Shown here one piece after another: positions 46,073 to 54,938 of a stretch of DNA of 64,000 nt (position 1 is the stretch's first letter; each line of letters opens with the position of its first letter). The DNA lies in contig NZ_QUNI01000004.1 of NCBI RefSeq assembly GCF_003385115.1, positions 380,459-444,458 on the forward strand. Reading direction: 5' to 3'. This DNA is from Flavobacterium aquicola. GTDB lineage: Bacteria > Bacteroidota > Bacteroidia > Flavobacteriales > Flavobacteriaceae. Under the pieces are notes generated by a model, which did not search any database, was not told the DNA's origin, and saw only the letters and a list, made by a program, of their open reading frames with translations. The translations under genes and the position numbers were made by a program.

Positions 46073-46540
46073 ATGAAATCTTTACTTTGTTTTACAGCAG
46101 TTTTATTATTGTTTTTCATTGGAATTTCTTGTTCCAATAGTGACGACTCCCCAACTCCGACTCCAACTCCTGTTATTGTAACTTTTAATGCTGCATTAAC
46201 ACCAGTATCTGGTACAGGCTCAATGGCATCAGGAAATGCTGAGCTTAAATACAATCAGACAGCTAAGACATTTGAAATTACTGTAACTTTTACAGGAATC
46301 ACACCTAAGCATGGTCATATCCACGCTGCAGACGGCGCTATAGTTTTTCCTTTCCCCGATGCAGTTGTTGGGACTTCTCCAATAAAACTAACATTTGATA
46401 TAAATGATGCCCAAATTACGGAACTGATGGCCAATCATTACTATGTAAATCTACATACTGATGCTTTTCCAACGGGCGAAATCAGCGGAACACTGATCAA
46501 AGCTGGAACTTCCGGAGGCGGTGGCGGTGGAGGTTACTAG
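46073..46540 (+). CDS. CHRD-domain lipoprotein with polyglycine tail
   Basis: The 155-residue product has a lipoprotein signal (FIGISC) followed by a Thr/Pro-rich linker (PTPTPTPVI) and a CHRD domain (FNAALTPVSGTGSMASGNAE, HGHIHAADGAIVFPF, YYVNLHTDAFPTGEISGTL). CHRD domains are extracellular folds of unclear role. It ends in a run of seven glycines and a Tyr. Confidence 0.85.
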   Translation: MKSLLCFTAVLLLFFIGISCSNSDDSPTPTPTPVIVTFNAALTPVSGTGSMASGNAELKYNQTAKTFEITVTFTGITPKHGHIHAADGAIVFPFPDAVVGTSPIKLTFDINDAQITELMANHYYVNLHTDAFPTGEISGTLIKAGTSGGGGGGGY

Positions 46541-46731
46541 TTTCTAGAAATATTATAACAAAACCCGTTGGATGTAATTATTGCGTAAATAAGTTAACCA
46601 GATATTAATATAAACTGAAAGACAGTATCTTGAAATTCACAAACAAAATACCTCTCAAACATGCAGCAAAAAATTTCATCTAACGGATTTTCAAAAAAAA
46701 CAATGAATATACATTTACAATATATTATTCT

Positions 46732-46739
46732 TACATTTG
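46732..46739 (+). promoter_or_regulatory. -7-like promoter box TACATTTG
   Basis: The box is 31 bp before the start of the gene at 46771 and fits TAnnTTTG, but no TTTG is present at the -33 position. Confidence 0.4.
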
Positions 46740-46770
46740 TTTTATTAATAAACTAATTTAATATGCAAAT

Positions 46771-47412
46771 ATGAAGATTAAACTTTTACTTCTCATCTCT
46801 CTCTTAATCTCAAATTTTTCATTTTGTCAAATTAAAAAAGAACTCTTTTACGACTATAATTTAGACGAGATATCACAGGAGAAATTTATTAGTCAAAAAA
46901 ACTCAGAAAATTATGCTTTGTCTTATGAAAATGAAACTTCAATAAAAACATATTTAATAGAAATTGAAACTTATGGAAAATTAAATTATTTCCTTTTTGA
47001 GTCTATAAAAAAATATCTTATCACCTTAAAACCAAAAACAACTTTTAAAAAAAATAATTATATCCTTATCAATTACATAGACAATGATCCAATTCCATAT
47101 AGAGAAGGAGCCCAAGTTCCTTGGGACATTATGGAAAATAACATTTCAAAAGCATTTAAAAAAAAAGACAGTGTTAGTCAGTTTTATATAATAAATCCTA
47201 ATGCTAAAGATTTATATTATTATCATGGTGATAAACTGAAATGGGAAACTGACAAAGATCACTTTTTAAGAGATAAATTTTTCACCTTTCAAGGATTAAA
47301 TGGAGGTTTTTTAATAATAGACAAAGAAGGAAATTATTTTTCTCAGAAAGGAGAATATTCAAAAAAAGATGTTCTAGACAAAATGAAAAAAATGCACAAA
47401 GTGGAAAATTAA
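46771..47412 (+). CDS. Secreted hypothetical protein
   Basis: The 213-residue product has a signal peptide (IKLLLLISLLISNFSFC). The rest is polar, with a redoxin-like pattern near the C terminus (FLRDKFFTFQGLNGGFLIID KEGNYFS) but no CxxC. I do not recognise the family. It is convergent with the lipoprotein at 47416, with only 3 bp between the stop codons. Confidence 0.65.
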   Translation: MKIKLLLLISLLISNFSFCQIKKELFYDYNLDEISQEKFISQKNSENYALSYENETSIKTYLIEIETYGKLNYFLFESIKKYLITLKPKTTFKKNNYILINYIDNDPIPYREGAQVPWDIMENNISKAFKKKDSVSQFYIINPNAKDLYYYHGDKLKWETDKDHFLRDKFFTFQGLNGGFLIIDKEGNYFSQKGEYSKKDVLDKMKKMHKVEN

Positions 47413-47415
47413 TAT

Positions 47416-48033
47416 CTAATTAATAAATTCTTGTCCATTATTAATTTTTAAACTTTGAAGATAAATTTCATACTGAATATAATTTCCGAAACTTAAGTCC
47501 TCTGAAAAACAAAATTGATAATTCTCTGACTTTTTATCAATAAATTCATTTATAAAATTTTTGAATTTATCATTCTTAATCATCAAACCATTAACCCAAA
47601 TTTTATTGCTTTTATCAAAAAAGACGATTACTTCAGCTTTTGGTTTCACCATTTTGTAATGCACATTTGTAAAAGGAATAAAAGCCAGATTCTTACCAAT
47701 GCTGTCTGCATACGAATAATAATTTTGGGCAGCTTCATTTTTATGTGCGCTATCTCCCCTTCTTTTTTCCTGCAGTTTCATTACTTCCGGAATTACCAAT
47801 CGCAATGGCAGACGTTTATCAATGTTCAAAATCCAATTCGTTGTACTAATACTGTTTTTCCTGTTTACTTCAGCCAAAGTATCTTTGCCGTTCACTCTGA
47901 AAAAAATGTAAATAGGAGACAAATCCATTACTTCTTTTACAATAGTCCGATCTGCCTTTGGAAGCAGAATATCTTCTTTATTACCGCAGGAAAAAAAGAG
48001 CAGCGCAGCTATTCCTAATATATACTTCATCAT
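47416..48033 (-). CDS. Hypothetical lipoprotein downstream of folP
   Basis: The 205-residue product has a lipoprotein signal (GIAALLFFSC). It has no named domain; the centre has conserved-looking blocks (SPIYIFFRVNGKDTLAEVNR, STTNWILNIDKRLPL). It starts 2 bp after folP and is surely co-transcribed. The start could be the second Met. Confidence 0.75.
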   Translation of the reverse strand: MMKYILGIAALLFFSCGNKEDILLPKADRTIVKEVMDLSPIYIFFRVNGKDTLAEVNRKNSISTTNWILNIDKRLPLRLVIPEVMKLQEKRRGDSAHKNEAAQNYYSYADSIGKNLAFIPFTNVHYKMVKPKAEVIVFFDKSNKIWVNGLMIKNDKFKNFINEFIDKKSENYQFCFSEDLSFGNYIQYEIYLQSLKINNGQEFIN

Positions 48034-48035
48034 CT

Positions 48036-48851
48036 TTAACTTAATTTACTATATAATCTTATACATTCCATTGCTTCTTTCACATCATGAACTCTCAATA
48101 TCTTTGCTCCTTTGGACAAAGCAACTGTATTCAAAACTGTGGTGCCATTCAAAGCCATTTCGGCATTTGTGCCTAGTTCTTTATAAATCATAGATTTTCT
48201 AGAAATCCCTGTCAATAAAGGTAATTCAAGCATCTGAAACAATTCCATTTTTTTCATCACATCATAATTTTGTTCCAATGTTTTGGCAAAGCCAAAGCCG
48301 GGATCTACAACTAAATCATTAATTCCCAAAGCTCTCGCAGCAGCAATACGCTCCGAAAAATAAAACAGCATTTCCTTGATAATATCATCATATTGGGTAA
48401 ATGTCTGCATCGTCTGAGGTGTTCCTTTCATATGCATCATGATATACGGAACCTGAAATTTCGCAATGGTTTCCAGCATTTTATCATCTAGTTTTCCAGC
48501 TGAAATATCATTGATGATGGCCGCTCCGTTTTCGATACAGGCCTTAGCCACTCCAGCACGAAAAGTATCTATGGACAATATTATATCTGGAAAATGTTTC
48601 TGCAGCAGATTCACCACAGGAATTATTCTCGAAATCTCCTCTTCTTCCGAGACAAACTCTGCATTCGGTTTGCTTGAATAAGCACCTACATCAATAAAAG
48701 AAGCACCTTCATCGAGCATTTTACTTACCCTTTCCAGCAGTTCTTCTTCGTTTTTATATTTTCCTCCATCAAAAAAAGAATTTGGAGTTATATTCAAAAT
48801 CCCCATTACTTTTGGAGTCGACAGATCGATAAGCTGGCCTTTACAGTTCAT
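48036..48851 (-). CDS. folP: Dihydropteroate synthase
   Basis: FolP joins p-aminobenzoate to 6-hydroxymethyl-dihydropterin diphosphate, giving dihydropteroate for folate. It is 271 residues, a TIM barrel with VMGILNITPNSFFDGGKY, DEGASFIDVGAYSSKPNAEF, LSIDTFRAGVA, IINDISAGKLD, MMHMKGTPQTM and VVDPGFGFAKT. It is the first gene of a two-gene unit with the lipoprotein. This is the usual target of sulfonamides. Confidence 0.97.
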   Translation of the reverse strand: MNCKGQLIDLSTPKVMGILNITPNSFFDGGKYKNEEELLERVSKMLDEGASFIDVGAYSSKPNAEFVSEEEEISRIIPVVNLLQKHFPDIILSIDTFRAGVAKACIENGAAIINDISAGKLDDKMLETIAKFQVPYIMMHMKGTPQTMQTFTQYDDIIKEMLFYFSERIAAARALGINDLVVDPGFGFAKTLEQNYDVMKKMELFQMLELPLLTGISRKSMIYKELGTNAEMALNGTTVLNTVALSKGAKILRVHDVKEAMECIRLYSKLS

Positions 48852-48864
48852 TTCTTTTAAATTT

Positions 48865-48886
48865 CAGAGTTACTTAGTGGCTAAGT
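48865..48886. repeat. CTAAG-type interspersed repeat upstream of folP
   Basis: CAGAGTTACTTAGTGGCTAA (48865-48884) is a reversed, diverged copy of the repeat at 4591-4613. A further CTTAAGAACTTAG-type stretch lies at 48930-48950. Confidence 0.4.
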
Positions 48887-48951
48887 TTATTGTTTATTGT
48901 TGAAAAATCCAAGTCTAACTATTCTAATTACTTAAGAACTTAGAAACTCAG

Positions 48952-48959
48952 TAACTTTG
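48952..48959 (+). promoter_or_regulatory. -7-like promoter box TAACTTTG
   Basis: The box is 57 bp before the chosen start at 49016 and 15 bp before the alternative start at 48974. It fits TAnnTTTG; no TTTG is present at -33. Confidence 0.4.
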
Positions 48960-49015
48960 CAGCTTAAAACTTTATGCTTATTTTTGACACAATTTTATAC
49001 AAATATACACCAATA

Positions 49016-49558
49016 ATGAAGAAAACTTCGCAAGAATATGACGGCGTGATCAACGTTTGCCGCACACTATTTATCAATAAAATGAAAGATTACGGAAGTG
49101 CCTGGCGTATTTTAAGGCTCCCTTCCCTAACCGATCAGATCTTCATAAAAGCGCAAAGAATAAGAAGTCTACAGGAAAATGAAATCCGAAAAGTAGACGA
49201 AGGTGAAACCGGCGAATTTATTGGTATTATAAATTATTCGATTATGGCGTTAATTCAATTGGAATTAGGCGTGGTCGATCAGCCCGATCTGGACACTCAA
49301 AAAGCAATCCAATTATATGATGCAAAAGTTGCGCTGACCAAAGAATTAATGGAAAACAAAAACCATGATTATGGAGAAGCATGGCGCGAAATGCGGATAA
49401 GTTCATTAACGGATTTGATTTTGCAAAAACTGCTCCGTGTAAAGCAAATTGAAGACAATAAAGGAAAAACAATAGTGTCCGAAGGAATTGATGCCAATTA
49501 TCAGGACATGATTAATTATTCGGTTTTTGCCTTAATTTTAAGCAACAAGGAAATCTAA
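49016..49558 (+). CDS. DUF1599/Nmad1-like protein with internal duplication
   Basis: From the start at 49016 it is 180 residues and cytoplasmic. It contains the DUF1599 (nucleotide-modification-associated) fold twice: MKDYGSAWRILRLPSLTDQI about residues 19-38, and HDYGEAWREMRISSLTDLIL about residues 109-128. Each is followed by a matching INYS block (GIINYSIMALIQLE; DMINYSVFALILSN). The upstream start at 48974 would add 14 residues. It lies with a BT_3928-like gene 35 bp downstream on the same strand. Confidence 0.85.
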   Translation: MKKTSQEYDGVINVCRTLFINKMKDYGSAWRILRLPSLTDQIFIKAQRIRSLQENEIRKVDEGETGEFIGIINYSIMALIQLELGVVDQPDLDTQKAIQLYDAKVALTKELMENKNHDYGEAWREMRISSLTDLILQKLLRVKQIEDNKGKTIVSEGIDANYQDMINYSVFALILSNKEI

Positions 49559-49593
49559 CGAAACATTATATACAACTAAAAATAAGCCCCAAA

Positions 49594-50694
49594 ATGAAAA
49601 ACATCATCACCCAATTCTCCCGAATTTTTGTCGGAGTATTGTTTATAATCTCAGGTTTAATCAAACTAAATGATCCAGTTGGTTTCTCTTATAAACTAGC
49701 AGAATACTTTAGCGAGCCTGTTTTCAACATGCCTTTCTTTGTTCCGTTTTCTTTGGCTATAGCTTTATTTATAGTAATCTTAGAAGTAGTTTTGGGAGTA
49801 ATGCTTCTTATTGGTTACAAATCAAAACTAACGATCTGGCTTTTACTGCTTCTTATTGTTAAATTTACTTTCCTTACTTTTTATTCTGCCTATTTCGATG
49901 TGGTTAAAGACTGTGGCTGTTTTGGAGATGCCTTACACCTAACTCCTTGGCAGTCCTTTACAAAAGACGTTATTTTACTGTTCTTCATATTGATTCTCTT
50001 TATTAATATGAAATTGGTAAAACCTCTTTTCTCTGATAAAATTCAAAATAGTTTAGCAATACTGACTGTTTTACTATGTGGTTTTATGGGTTATTGGGTT
50101 ATTAATCACTTACCGTTGAAAGATTTTCGTGCTTACAAAGTTGGAAATAACATTCAAAAAGGAATGGAAATTCCCGAAGGTGCTCCAAAATCGGTAGTCG
50201 AAATGATTTTCATCTATAAAGTAAACGGAGTCGATAAAGAATTTGGTGAAAAAGATTTAGCTAATATTCCAGCTGGTGCTGTTTTTGTAGACCGAAAAGA
50301 CAAAGTAATTACTGAAGGGTACGTTCCTCCAATTCATGATTTTATTATGGAAAAAGATGGCTCTGACTACAAAGAGGAACTGCTTCAAGAGCCAAAATTA
50401 CTAATGGTAGTTGCTTATGATTTGACGAAAGCCAATACTGATGGTCTGGCCAAAATAGAACTAATAAACAAAAAAGCTGCTGCAAAAGGATACAAAGTAA
50501 TTGGCATGACAGCTTCGTCACCTGATGAAATAACAGCTATCAAAAAACAATACGGAATTACTTTCGATTTTTATTTCTGTGATGCCATTCCGCTGAAGAC
50601 AATTGAAAGAGCTAATCCAAGTTTTGTCATTCTTGAAAAAGGAACGGTAAAACAAAAAGTGCACTATAATGATACCGAAGATTTAGTTTTCTAA
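49594..50694 (+). CDS. BT_3928/DoxX-like membrane protein
   Basis: This 366-residue protein has about four N-terminal membrane helices (FVGVLFIISGLIKLNDPVGF, LAIALFIVILEVVLGVMLLI, WLLLLLIVKFTFLTFYSAYF) with CGCFG between helices, as in DoxX/MauE-type proteins. A C-terminal thioredoxin-fold-like part lacks CxxC (LLMVVAYDLTKANTDGLAKI, GITFDFYFCDAIPLKTIERA). It probably acts in envelope redox reactions. The function is inferred only from family. Confidence 0.85.
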   Translation: MKNIITQFSRIFVGVLFIISGLIKLNDPVGFSYKLAEYFSEPVFNMPFFVPFSLAIALFIVILEVVLGVMLLIGYKSKLTIWLLLLLIVKFTFLTFYSAYFDVVKDCGCFGDALHLTPWQSFTKDVILLFFILILFINMKLVKPLFSDKIQNSLAILTVLLCGFMGYWVINHLPLKDFRAYKVGNNIQKGMEIPEGAPKSVVEMIFIYKVNGVDKEFGEKDLANIPAGAVFVDRKDKVITEGYVPPIHDFIMEKDGSDYKEELLQEPKLLMVVAYDLTKANTDGLAKIELINKKAAAKGYKVIGMTASSPDEITAIKKQYGITFDFYFCDAIPLKTIERANPSFVILEKGTVKQKVHYNDTEDLVF

Positions 50695-50716
50695 TTATTA
50701 TTTTAAAACGACCCAT

Positions 50717-50755
50717 AACCTTGCGGAAATCTCATTTTCTGCAAGGTTTTTTTTT
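50717..50755 (+). terminator. Terminator after the BT_3928-like gene
   Basis: AACCTTGC (50717-50724) pairs with GCAAGGTT (50741-50748), with the stem continuing inward and a run of nine T outside. Confidence 0.85.
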
Positions 50756-50879
50756 CGACTTTTCATAATAGACTAATTCAACAAAAAGAAAATATTAACT
50801 ATAACGATATTGTAGCAGTCTGTGATGTTTTTTATCATAAAATTATAAAATACGCTTATCTAATTTACAATTGTTTGGT

Positions 50880-50887
50880 TAACTTTG
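50880..50887 (+). promoter_or_regulatory. -7-like promoter box TAACTTTG
   Basis: The box lies 16 bp before the TlpA-like gene; no clear -33 element. Confidence 0.4.
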
Positions 50888-50903
50888 TGAAAACTTAATT
50901 TAA

Positions 50904-51404
50904 ATGAAAAAAATCACTCTTTTAATTATTGCTTTTGTAACATTTTCGTGCTCTCAAGCCCAAAAAGCTCAAAAAACAGAATTCTCTGAAAAAGCACTTT
51001 CTGAAACTTTACTGGCTTCTGACGGAAGTCAAATAAAATTTCAAGATATACTAAAAAAACAAAAAGGAAAAACTACTGTAATAGAAATCTGGGCCTCCTG
51101 GTGCGGGGATTGTGTAAAAGCAATGCCAAAATTAAAAGAACTTCAAGCCAATAATACAAATGTTTCGTATGTATTTATCTCTATGGATAAAACTGCTGAC
51201 AAATGGAAAGAAGGTATCGAAAAACATCAGATAAAAGGATCTCATTTTATGGCAAATGACGGTATGAAAGGTTCTTTTGGATCTGCAATTGACTTAGATT
51301 GGATTCCGAGATACATTATCATTGACAAAAAAGGAAAAATCGTTGTGTACCGTGCCATAGAAACCGACTTTGCACAAATTGACGAAACGCTAAAAAAAAT
51401 ATAA
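50904..51404 (+). CDS. TlpA-family thioredoxin-like lipoprotein
   Basis: The 166-residue product has a lipoprotein signal (IIAFVTFSC) and a redoxin domain with the active site WASWCGDCVKAMPKL (CxxC). It is a periplasm-facing disulphide reductase of the ResA/TlpA type. A terminator precedes it, and it is followed 37 bp later by tpiA. Confidence 0.9.
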   Translation: MKKITLLIIAFVTFSCSQAQKAQKTEFSEKALSETLLASDGSQIKFQDILKKQKGKTTVIEIWASWCGDCVKAMPKLKELQANNTNVSYVFISMDKTADKWKEGIEKHQIKGSHFMANDGMKGSFGSAIDLDWIPRYIIIDKKGKIVVYRAIETDFAQIDETLKKI

Positions 51405-51441
51405 ATAAATTATTTACACAAAAACCATAAATACTACAAAA

Positions 51442-52194
51442 ATGAGAAAGAAGATTGTTGCAGGAAACTGGAAAATGCATAAAAATGCTGCACAAACAAA
51501 AGAGTTATTAAACGAATTATTAACTCAAATTCCTGCTGAAACTGTTGCACAAGTAATTGTTGCACCTACCTTTATAAACTTAGCTTCAGCAGTAGACAAC
51601 TTAAAACACTCTAATATAGCTGTTGCTGCACAAAATTTACACCAAGCAGAAAGCGGTGCTTTTACAGGCGAAATTTCTGCTGAAATGATTACAAGCGTTG
51701 GCGTTAAAAACGTAATTTTAGGTCACTCTGAACGCAGAGCCATTTTTAATGAAACTGATGCAATTATAGCTAGCAAAGTAAATACAGCTTTGAAACATGA
51801 TTTAACTGTAATTTTCTGTTTTGGTGAAGAGCTAAAAGACCGTCAATCTGGAAACCATTTCAACATCGTTGAGAACCAATTGAAAGATGGTTTATTTCAT
51901 ATCGAAGCTAAAGACTGGGCAAAAGTTGTCTTGGCTTATGAGCCAGTTTGGGCTATTGGAACCGGAGAAACTGCTTCACCGGAACAAGCGCAGGAAATGC
52001 ACCAATTCATCAGAGAAACAGTTCGCAAAGCATTTGACAGCGACATCGCTGAAGATGTTACAATCCTTTACGGAGGAAGCGTAAAACCAGATAATGCAAA
52101 AGAAATTTTCTCTAAACCAGACGTAGACGGTGGTCTTATTGGCGGAGCTGCTCTTAACGCAAAAGATTTCATTACAATTGTAACGTCAATCTAA
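51442..52194 (+). CDS. tpiA: Triosephosphate isomerase
   Basis: TpiA interconverts dihydroxyacetone phosphate and glyceraldehyde 3-phosphate in glycolysis. It is 250 residues with AGNWKMHKN (catalytic Lys), ILGHSERRAIF (catalytic His), LAYEPVWAIGTGETAS (catalytic Glu) and LYGGSVKPDNA. A terminator follows. It may be co-transcribed with the TlpA-like gene. Confidence 0.98.
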   Translation: MRKKIVAGNWKMHKNAAQTKELLNELLTQIPAETVAQVIVAPTFINLASAVDNLKHSNIAVAAQNLHQAESGAFTGEISAEMITSVGVKNVILGHSERRAIFNETDAIIASKVNTALKHDLTVIFCFGEELKDRQSGNHFNIVENQLKDGLFHIEAKDWAKVVLAYEPVWAIGTGETASPEQAQEMHQFIRETVRKAFDSDIAEDVTILYGGSVKPDNAKEIFSKPDVDGGLIGGAALNAKDFITIVTSI

Positions 52195-52233
52195 TACTAT
52201 TTTCAATTTTCCAAAATTGAATTATTAAATACT

Positions 52234-52272
52234 AAAGGCTATTTCAAAACTATTTTGGAACAGCCTTTTTTT
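52234..52272 (+). terminator. Terminator after tpiA
   Basis: AAAGGCT (52234-52240) and AGCCTTT (52262-52268) with an inner TTTCAAAA/TTTTGGAA stem, followed by T. Confidence 0.8.
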
Positions 52273-52283
52273 ATTAACCATTT

Positions 52284-52410
52284 GGGCAAGACCCCAACCC
52301 GACAAAAGGGCCGAATTTATATTACGCCTATTCGCCCTTTTATCGGGCTGCGGTCGGGCTATCCGCACTACTTTGGTAGTTTGCTTCTATCCCTCTTGCA
52401 GGCAGAGAAA
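52284..52410. repeat. Structured intergenic repeat before prmA
   Basis: This GC-rich island contains GGTCGGGCTATCCGC and ends CTATCCCT, as in the 25628-25712 repeat. It also has a CGGCCC-to-GGGCTG-type inverted set (AAAGGGCCGAAT, and ATTCGCCCTTTT). It breaks the AT-rich background and has no gene. Confidence 0.5.
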
Positions 52411-52495
52411 CTTCATTTGCACGAAGAAAATCAAGTCAATAAACAAATACGTTAAAATATTTTAAAATTCAAAAAAGGAATGCACACTATATTGT

Positions 52496-52503
52496 TACCT
52501 TTG
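52496..52503 (+). promoter_or_regulatory. -7-like promoter box TACCTTTG
   Basis: The box lies 14 bp before prmA; no TTTG at -33. Confidence 0.4.
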
Positions 52504-52517
52504 CAAAAAAATTAAGC

Positions 52518-53351
52518 ATGTCAAACATATACATAGGATATCATTTTACAATCGAACCAAAAGAACCAGGATCGGAAATATTAATTGCCGAATTAGGAGA
52601 AAAAGCTTTTGAAAGTTTTACCGAAACGGAAACTGGAATTTCTGCTTTTGTACAAAAAGATCTCTGGGACGAAATGATTCTTGAAGACATTAATATATTA
52701 CATTCAGAAGAATTTAAAATCGATTATAGCTACGAAGAAATCGAACAGATAAACTGGAACGAAGAATGGGAAAAAAACTTTGACCCAATAGATGTAGATG
52801 GAAATTGTCATGTCCGCGCTCCATTTCACCCAAAAACAAATGCCGAATATGACATTGTTATTGAACCGAAAATGAGTTTTGGAACTGGTCATCATGAAAC
52901 AACTCACATGATGATCCAGCATTTACTGGAAACAGATGTTACTGGAATGAAAACACTAGATATGGGCTGTGGAACAGCTATTTTGGCTATACTTGCCGAA
53001 ATGAAAGGAGCTCAGCCTATCGATGCGATCGATATTGACAATTGGTGCTATTTAAACTCAATTGAAAATGCCGAACGCAATAATTGCAAACATATTACCG
53101 TTTACGAAGGAGATGCAGCATTGTTAAAAGACAAAAAATACGATTTAATCATAGCTAACATCAATAGAAATATTCTGCTTAACGATATGCAGAGCTACGT
53201 AGACTGTTTAAATCCGAAAGGAACTATATTATTCAGCGGATTCTATGAAGAAGATATTCCTTATATTGATGCTTCCTGCGTAGAAAAAGGATTAACTTAT
53301 GTAAAAAAGTTTCAGAGAAATAATTGGGTATCGTTAAAATACATCAATTAA
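52518..53351 (+). CDS. prmA: Ribosomal protein L11 methyltransferase
   Basis: PrmA methylates ribosomal protein L11. It is 277 residues with the SAM site MSFGTGHHETTHMMI, LDMGCGTAILAILA and ANINRNILLNDM, plus an N-terminal L11-binding domain. ClpS follows 41 bp later and a shared terminator closes the pair. Confidence 0.95.
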   Translation: MSNIYIGYHFTIEPKEPGSEILIAELGEKAFESFTETETGISAFVQKDLWDEMILEDINILHSEEFKIDYSYEEIEQINWNEEWEKNFDPIDVDGNCHVRAPFHPKTNAEYDIVIEPKMSFGTGHHETTHMMIQHLLETDVTGMKTLDMGCGTAILAILAEMKGAQPIDAIDIDNWCYLNSIENAERNNCKHITVYEGDAALLKDKKYDLIIANINRNILLNDMQSYVDCLNPKGTILFSGFYEEDIPYIDASCVEKGLTYVKKFQRNNWVSLKYIN

Positions 53352-53392
53352 TACAATTCTTTATAAATTAATAATGTACAAAATCTAAAAAC

Positions 53393-53668
53393 ATGAGTAC
53401 AATAGAAAAAGTAAAAGAAAAAACAAGAGAAAAGGAAGTTACTTCTATGAACAACGAAATCATAGTGTACAATGATGATGTAAATACTTTTGATCATGTT
53501 ATTGATACTTTAGTCCGTGTTTGTGACCACACACTAATTCAAGCAGAACAATGTTCATTAATCGTTCATTTTAACGGAAAATGTACTGTAAAGACCGGTG
53601 AATATGAAAAACTAAAAATACAATGCACAGGACTATTAGAAGCTGGTCTAAGTGCAGAAATAATTTAA
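53393..53668 (+). CDS. clpS: ATP-dependent Clp protease adaptor ClpS
   Basis: ClpS hands N-degron substrates to ClpAP. It is 91 residues with YNDDVNTFDHVIDTLVRVCD, QAEQCSLIVHFNGKCTVKTG and LLEAGLSAEII, all at the expected places for ligand binding and ClpA contact. Confidence 0.96.
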   Translation: MSTIEKVKEKTREKEVTSMNNEIIVYNDDVNTFDHVIDTLVRVCDHTLIQAEQCSLIVHFNGKCTVKTGEYEKLKIQCTGLLEAGLSAEII

Positions 53669-53702
53669 ACAAAAACCATTTCCAAAAAATGTTTTTTTCG
53701 TT

Positions 53703-53738
53703 AAGCCTATTTGAGAAGTACAATCTTAAATAGGCTTT
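53703..53738 (+). terminator. Terminator after prmA-clpS
   Basis: AAGCCTATTT (53703-53712) pairs with AAATAGGCTT (53728-53737), extended by G-U and A-T pairs; T follows. Confidence 0.8.
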
Positions 53739-53782
53739 ATTATTGATGCAGCTTATAATTTCATCCCAATAATGTTCTGTAT

Positions 53783-54196
53783 CTAATGTGGCAGTTTACT
53801 TTTTAAAGCACCATAAATAATTGTTCCTATCAAAGCTCCAATAAGTACAAAGATTACAGGCAAAAAACCTGCTCCAATCAATATAAAAATTGGTCCTGGA
53901 CACGAACCTACAAGCGCCCAGCCGAGACCAAAGGAAATGCCGCCAATTAAATATCGGGCAGTTCCTCTGTCTTTTTCGTGAATTTCAATCGGCAAACCTT
54001 TGATATCCTTGATATTTCTTCTTTTTATAATCTGAACACCTAGTATTCCTGTTGCAACAGCCACTCCAATGATTCCATACATATGGAAAGACTGAAAATG
54101 AAACATTTCGTAAATACGGTACCAGGAAACCGCTTCTGACTTGGTCAGCACAATCCCAAAAAGAAATCCTACTAGAAAATATTTTAATACATTCAT
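53783..54196 (-). CDS. YeeE/YedE-type half transporter, small partner
   Basis: This 137-residue membrane protein has four helices (YFLVGFLFGIVLTKSEA, GIIGVAVATGILGVQI, YLIGGISFGLGWALVGSCPG) with a conserved Cys in GSCPGPIF. It resembles one half of YeeE/TsuA-type thiosulfate importers. It starts 3 bp after the larger half. Confidence 0.85.
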   Translation of the reverse strand: MNVLKYFLVGFLFGIVLTKSEAVSWYRIYEMFHFQSFHMYGIIGVAVATGILGVQIIKRRNIKDIKGLPIEIHEKDRGTARYLIGGISFGLGWALVGSCPGPIFILIGAGFLPVIFVLIGALIGTIIYGALKSKLPH

Positions 54197-54199
54197 AAT

Positions 54200-54757
54200 C
54201 TAAAATAATAAGGGTAATAAAAAATGTGCCATAATTAATCCGCCAATAAAGAATCCTATCACTGCTTTCAACGAAGGCAACTGAAGGTTACTCAAGCCCG
54301 AAATCGCATGTCCAGACGTGCATCCACCGGCATAACGAGTTCCGAATCCAATTAAAATTCCTCCGCCAAGAAGTATCAGAATGCTTTTAGGCGACTGCCA
54401 GATTTGATCACCAAATAAAGCTTCTGGCATTAACTTGCCATTCGGAGCATCAATTCCAAGTTGAGAAAGCTGTGCAATTGTTTCTGGATTGATTGCTGCA
54501 TTTGAAGAATCACTCATAAAATGAACTGCCACAAAACCTCCTGCCATTGCGCCAAGCACCACTACAAAATTCCAGCGATTTGCTTTCCAGTCAAAATCAA
54601 AATAAGAAATACGCTTTCCTAAGCCAGTCATAGAACACAAAGACTGCAGATTGGTAGACATACCAAAATTCTTTCCAAAATAGATTAGTGCAAGCATCAC
54701 CATTCCTATTAAAAAGCCCGAAACATACCATGGCCACGTTTGATAAATAATATTCAT
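54200..54757 (-). CDS. YeeE/YedE-type half transporter, large partner
   Basis: This 185-residue membrane protein with helices and a GGCTSGH motif (FGTRYAGGCTSGHAIS) is the other YeeE/YedE half. Together they probably import thiosulfate or a similar sulphur compound. A -7-like box (TATCTTTG, minus strand, 54774-54781) lies 17 bp upstream. Confidence 0.88.
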   Translation of the reverse strand: MNIIYQTWPWYVSGFLIGMVMLALIYFGKNFGMSTNLQSLCSMTGLGKRISYFDFDWKANRWNFVVVLGAMAGGFVAVHFMSDSSNAAINPETIAQLSQLGIDAPNGKLMPEALFGDQIWQSPKSILILLGGGILIGFGTRYAGGCTSGHAISGLSNLQLPSLKAVIGFFIGGLIMAHFLLPLLF

Positions 54758-54938
54758 AGAGTTTATTTTTAAACAAAGATAAATAGGATAAAGCTATCCT
54801 AATGTGAGAATTGTTACATTTCTGAAAATAATATCGAATATAAAGTACTGCATTGAATGAAATGATAATTACAATTTGATTAATTTTGAAATTATAATTC
54901 AAACCATTAAAATTAAAAAAATAATTAACTCTAAAAAT

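Noticed and set aside
52255..52455. 66-codon frame in the repeat region before prmA
   Set aside because: It runs through the structured intergenic repeat and has Pro/Arg-rich, low-complexity content with no family features.
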